From an uncultured Bacteroidales bacterium (lineage in GTDB: Bacteria; Bacteroidota; Bacteroidia; Bacteroidales; UBA932): a DNA stretch of 64,000 bases. A program made the position numbers and the translations under genes. This document shows positions 61,837-64,000 of this stretch, in pieces; the first letter of the stretch is position 1; the number at the start of each line of letters is the position of its first letter. Under the pieces are notes generated by a model. That model was not told the DNA's origin. It saw only the letters and a program-made list of their open reading frames with translations, and ran no database searches. The stretch is taken from NCBI GenBank assembly GCA_905234795.1, contig CAJOIQ010000005.1, positions 1 to 64,000 of the forward strand, in the 5' to 3' direction.

Positions 61837-62958
61837 ATGAAAAGATTGCCCGCCATCGTAGCCCTGTTGCTGATTGCAGCCATTGCATCGGCACAGGCAC
61901 CCAAGTCCTTCACCACGGTCAAGGAACTTCCCATCACCAGCGTCAAGAACCAATACCGCAGCGGGACATGCTGGGATTTCGGCACGTTGGGATACCTGGA
62001 GAGCGAGATTCTCCGCAAGACCGGGAAGACCTACGACCTGTGCGAGATGTTTGTGGTGAACAAGGACTACATGGACAACGCCACGCATTACGTCCGCATG
62101 CACGGCTTCAGCCAGATTTCGGAAGGAGGTTCCTGTGACGATGTGATTGAGGTTATCCGCCGATACGGCATCTGCCCGGAAGAAGCGATGCCCGCCCCCG
62201 GATCCCTCACAGGTGACTCGCTGGCCAACTTCAGGGTTTTCTTCCCCGAACTGGAAAGGGAGGTGAGCAGCATTGTCTGGAGCCAAGGCAAACCGGAGCT
62301 CAACCGCTTCACCACGGAGGAGCAGGCTCCCCTGAGGAACAAAGCACCCAAGCCCGGCTGGCGTGAGGGCGTACAGTCCGTTATCGACAAATACGTAGGT
62401 TCCTGTCCCGAATCCTTCATTTATGAGGGAAAAACTTATACGCCGAAATCTTTTGCCGAAAGCCTGGGACTCAACCTTGACGAATACGTGAGTCTGACCA
62501 GTTTCACACATCATCCTTTCAATCAATGGTTTGTCATTGAGTCTCCCTACAAATGGAGGCTCAAGCCCAGCTATAACATTCCCATCGATGAGCTGATGTC
62601 AGTTCTTGACAAGGCGCTGGATGCGGGTTACACGGTGGCCTGGGGCGGAGACGTATCCGGGAATTTCTATCGGAAGGAGTGCGTGGCGTACTTGCCGGAG
62701 GGGGTTGTCCCCACCCAGGAGCTTCGGCAGGAGCAGTGGGACAATTGGACATTTACCTATGACCACGTAATGCTCATCTATGGTAAGGCAGTGGACGAAC
62801 AAGGCAGGCCCTACTACCTGGTGAAAAACTCCTGGGGCAAGGTCGGCCCCTATCAGGGTATCTGGTATATGTCACGGGATTTTATTGCCCTGAACACTAC
62901 CTACATCTTCCTCAACCGCAACGCGCTCCCCAAAAAACTCCGTAAAGCCGTAAGGTGA
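61837..62958 (+). CDS. Exported C1-family cysteine peptidase (PepC/bleomycin hydrolase-like)
   Basis: 373 residues with signal peptide MKRLPAIVALLLIAAIASA. Papain-fold residues in C1B order: Q39 (oxyanion hole) and C45 in NQYRSGTCWDFG, H310 in TYDHVMLIYG, and N331 in LVKNSWG. Residues 150-300 hold the aminopeptidase-C-type insert. PepC enzymes are normally cytosolic hexamers; this one carries a signal peptide, so it likely trims peptides in the periplasm or outside. Single gene, not obviously part of the pectin pathway. Confidence 0.9.
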   Translation: MKRLPAIVALLLIAAIASAQAPKSFTTVKELPITSVKNQYRSGTCWDFGTLGYLESEILRKTGKTYDLCEMFVVNKDYMDNATHYVRMHGFSQISEGGSCDDVIEVIRRYGICPEEAMPAPGSLTGDSLANFRVFFPELEREVSSIVWSQGKPELNRFTTEEQAPLRNKAPKPGWREGVQSVIDKYVGSCPESFIYEGKTYTPKSFAESLGLNLDEYVSLTSFTHHPFNQWFVIESPYKWRLKPSYNIPIDELMSVLDKALDAGYTVAWGGDVSGNFYRKECVAYLPEGVVPTQELRQEQWDNWTFTYDHVMLIYGKAVDEQGRPYYLVKNSWGKVGPYQGIWYMSRDFIALNTTYIFLNRNALPKKLRKAVR

Positions 62959-62993
62959 GATTAATCTAATTCACTAGTATTCAAACACTTAAG

Positions 62994-63029
62994 TTTTTCT
63001 CTTTATCCCAAATGGTGCAAAGAGAAAAA
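62994..63029. terminator. AT-rich hairpin, copy H3
   Basis: TTTTTCTCTTT (62994-63004) pairs with AAAGAGAAAAA (63019-63029), loop ATCCCAAATGGTGC. It begins 35 bp after the peptidase stop. The right flank (GCTAATTTATTG, GTATCAGCC) repeats that of H2, and the left flank (ACTTAAGTTTTTCTCTT) matches the minus strand of H1. Confidence 0.6.
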
Positions 63030-63184
63030 GCTAATTTATTGCGTATCAGCCAATTAGGGCAATAGCACAAAAATAGTTGGTGACGGCCGCCGGGAGGAGG
63101 GCCCCCGGAGCCCCCCGGACCGGCGAGACGTAGCCGCCGAGCCTGGTATTGCGAGGCGGCGGCACCTTGCCACGTCCGGCACCC

Positions 63185-63361
63185 TGGCGCAGGCTTCGAT
63201 GAAAATGGCGCAGGCTTGATTTTAGAGCGGGGGCTAGCGCCATGGAATGTGCCTTGTACGTCCGTGAGAGGCATTTTTGATGGCGCAGGCTCTGGCACTA
63301 TTTTGGAGCTAGCGCCACTTGAAGGGAGAGCTAGCACCACTTGTAGGGGGAGCCTGCGCCA
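63185..63361 (+). repeat. Composite element of 22-bp units in inverted arrays, copy C
   Basis: Terminal inverted repeats TGGCGCAGGCT (63185-63195) and AGCCTGCGCCA (63351-63361) are perfect. Forward units start at 63185 and 63206. Inverted units start at 63306, 63328 and 63350, spaced exactly 22 bp. The core (GCGCCATGGAATGTGCCTT, then GGCTCTGGCACTATTTTG) matches copy B read on the minus strand. The GC-rich tract at 63070-63180 before it holds no gene I can recognise. Confidence 0.78.
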
Positions 63362-63378
63362 TCTGATGCCCAAACAAG

Positions 63379-64000
63379 CTACAGCTCTATCTCCAGAACT
63401 TGTTTTCCGGGGCGGTAAGGGATGAACTTGCCGCCTTTTTTGCCGGTGTAGTGGATGGTGAGGTCGTAGTCGGCGTCACGGAAGTGGCGGTGGACTTTGT
63501 AGGTGCCGATGGGGATGCAGGGATCCACCAGGAGGCCGTCAAACTGGGGCTTGATGCCCAGCAGGGCCTCGCTGACAGCCTTCCAGGTCCAGGCAGCGGT
63601 GCCGGTGAGCCAGCTGTTCTTGCCTTCTCCGGGACGGGCGGCATCCTTGCCGGCCACCATCTGGCAAAACACATAAGGCTCTACCTTGCGCAGGGACTGG
63701 TCTTTGCAGAAGGCCGGAGTAATCTTCTGGTAGTGGCGCCAGGCGGCATCGGCCCGGCCGGCCATGGCTTCTCCGATGATGACCCAAGGGTTGTTGTGGC
63801 AGAAGATGCCGGCGTTTTCCTTGTAGCCTTCCGGATAAGAACTAATCTCCCCGTAATCCTTGATATACGTGGTGTAGGCCGGGTTGTTGAGCACCAGGCC
63901 GTAGTCGCATTCCAGGTACTTGACCGCGGAATCCAGCGCTTTGTCGCACAGGCCTTCATCGGCACCGATGCGGGCCATGGTGCACCAGCCCTGGCTCTCG
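63379..64000 (-). CDS. GH94 glycoside phosphorylase, C-terminal part (gene continues beyond the window)
   Basis: The frame is open to position 64000, giving 206 visible residues beginning ESQGWCTMARIGADEG. Motifs GYKENAGIFCHNNPW, KNSWLTGTAAW and the C-terminal jelly-roll VDPCIPIGTYKVHRHFRDADY are those of cellobiose, cellodextrin and related GH94 phosphorylases. These split beta-glucosides with phosphate, yielding glucose-1-phosphate. Substrate not decidable from this part. On the minus strand it ends 18 bp before composite element C. Confidence 0.88.
   Translation of the reverse strand, partial: ESQGWCTMARIGADEGLCDKALDSAVKYLECDYGLVLNNPAYTTYIKDYGEISSYPEGYKENAGIFCHNNPWVIIGEAMAGRADAAWRHYQKITPAFCKDQSLRKVEPYVFCQMVAGKDAARPGEGKNSWLTGTAAWTWKAVSEALLGIKPQFDGLLVDPCIPIGTYKVHRHFRDADYDLTIHYTGKKGGKFIPYRPGKQVLEIEL

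Noticed and set aside
63070..63180. A seventh copy of the core-plus-arm palindrome
   Set aside because: The tract is very GC-rich and has GAGGCGGCGGCACC resembling part of the core, but I could not find pairing outer arms, so it was not listed as a member.
1..64000. tRNA, rRNA or riboswitch genes
   Set aside because: The intergenic spaces are short or filled by the repeats described, and none shows cloverleaf or known riboswitch features on inspection; a covariance-model search was not possible.

Overview
The window is chromosomal DNA from a GC-rich member of the Bacteroidales, probably a gut or rumen lineage; I cannot name the genus. The evidence is a SusC/SusD pair, BACON-domain and lipoprotein glycoside hydrolases, the Bacteroidetes promoter pattern TTTG-N20-TAnnTTTG, an NtrY-like kinase, EF-P, RlmH, a Porin_10-type porin, an M13 peptidase and a YczE-like protein. 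No tRNA, rRNA, CRISPR array or intact transposase was recognised.

Layout. Positions 1-7624 hold two mirrored copies of a gene pair (a DUF6057-like membrane/TPR-like protein plus a PD40 beta-propeller lipoprotein with one CxxCH motif) around a BACON-GH5 endoglucanase. Positions 7719-29858 are mostly housekeeping and envelope genes: a Rid-like protein, GH36, DUF4783, rlmH, a histidine kinase, efp, a porin, a lytic transglycosylase, a LolE-like permease, an M13 peptidase, YczE, a BASS transporter, a Nudix hydrolase, an SRPBCC-like protein, an RsmF-like methyltransferase and a TPR protein. Positions 29855-61475 form a complete pectin/galacturonate utilisation locus. Sixteen genes run leftward from 58548 to 29855 with little spacing. 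A rightward lacI-kdgK-eda operon diverges from them. A secreted C1 peptidase and the end of a GH94 phosphorylase gene close the window.

How the locus works (inferred from families). GH28, PL1, GH105, CE12-CE8, CE8 and GH43 break down, de-esterify and debranch pectin. SusC/SusD and a 1729-residue beta-helix lipoprotein bind and import oligomers. ExuT and an orphan GatC-type carrier take up uronates. UxaC-UxaB-UxaA convert galacturonate to KDG, while KduI-KduD convert the unsaturated-uronate product to KDG. KdgK and Eda finish to pyruvate and glyceraldehyde-3-phosphate. A LacI-family regulator probably controls both directions through CAAACGTTTG palindromes. No hybrid two-component regulator or ECF sigma gene is present in the window.

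Most unusual content. The DNA carries several families of palindromic elements whose core is conserved while the long arms differ between copies yet still pair with each other. One family (six copies) sits at gene 3' ends, always in the direction of the upstream gene. A second family lies both between genes and inside coding sequences. A third is built of iterated 22-bp units in inverted arrays. The heptamer ATCGGCC also looks strongly over-represented.
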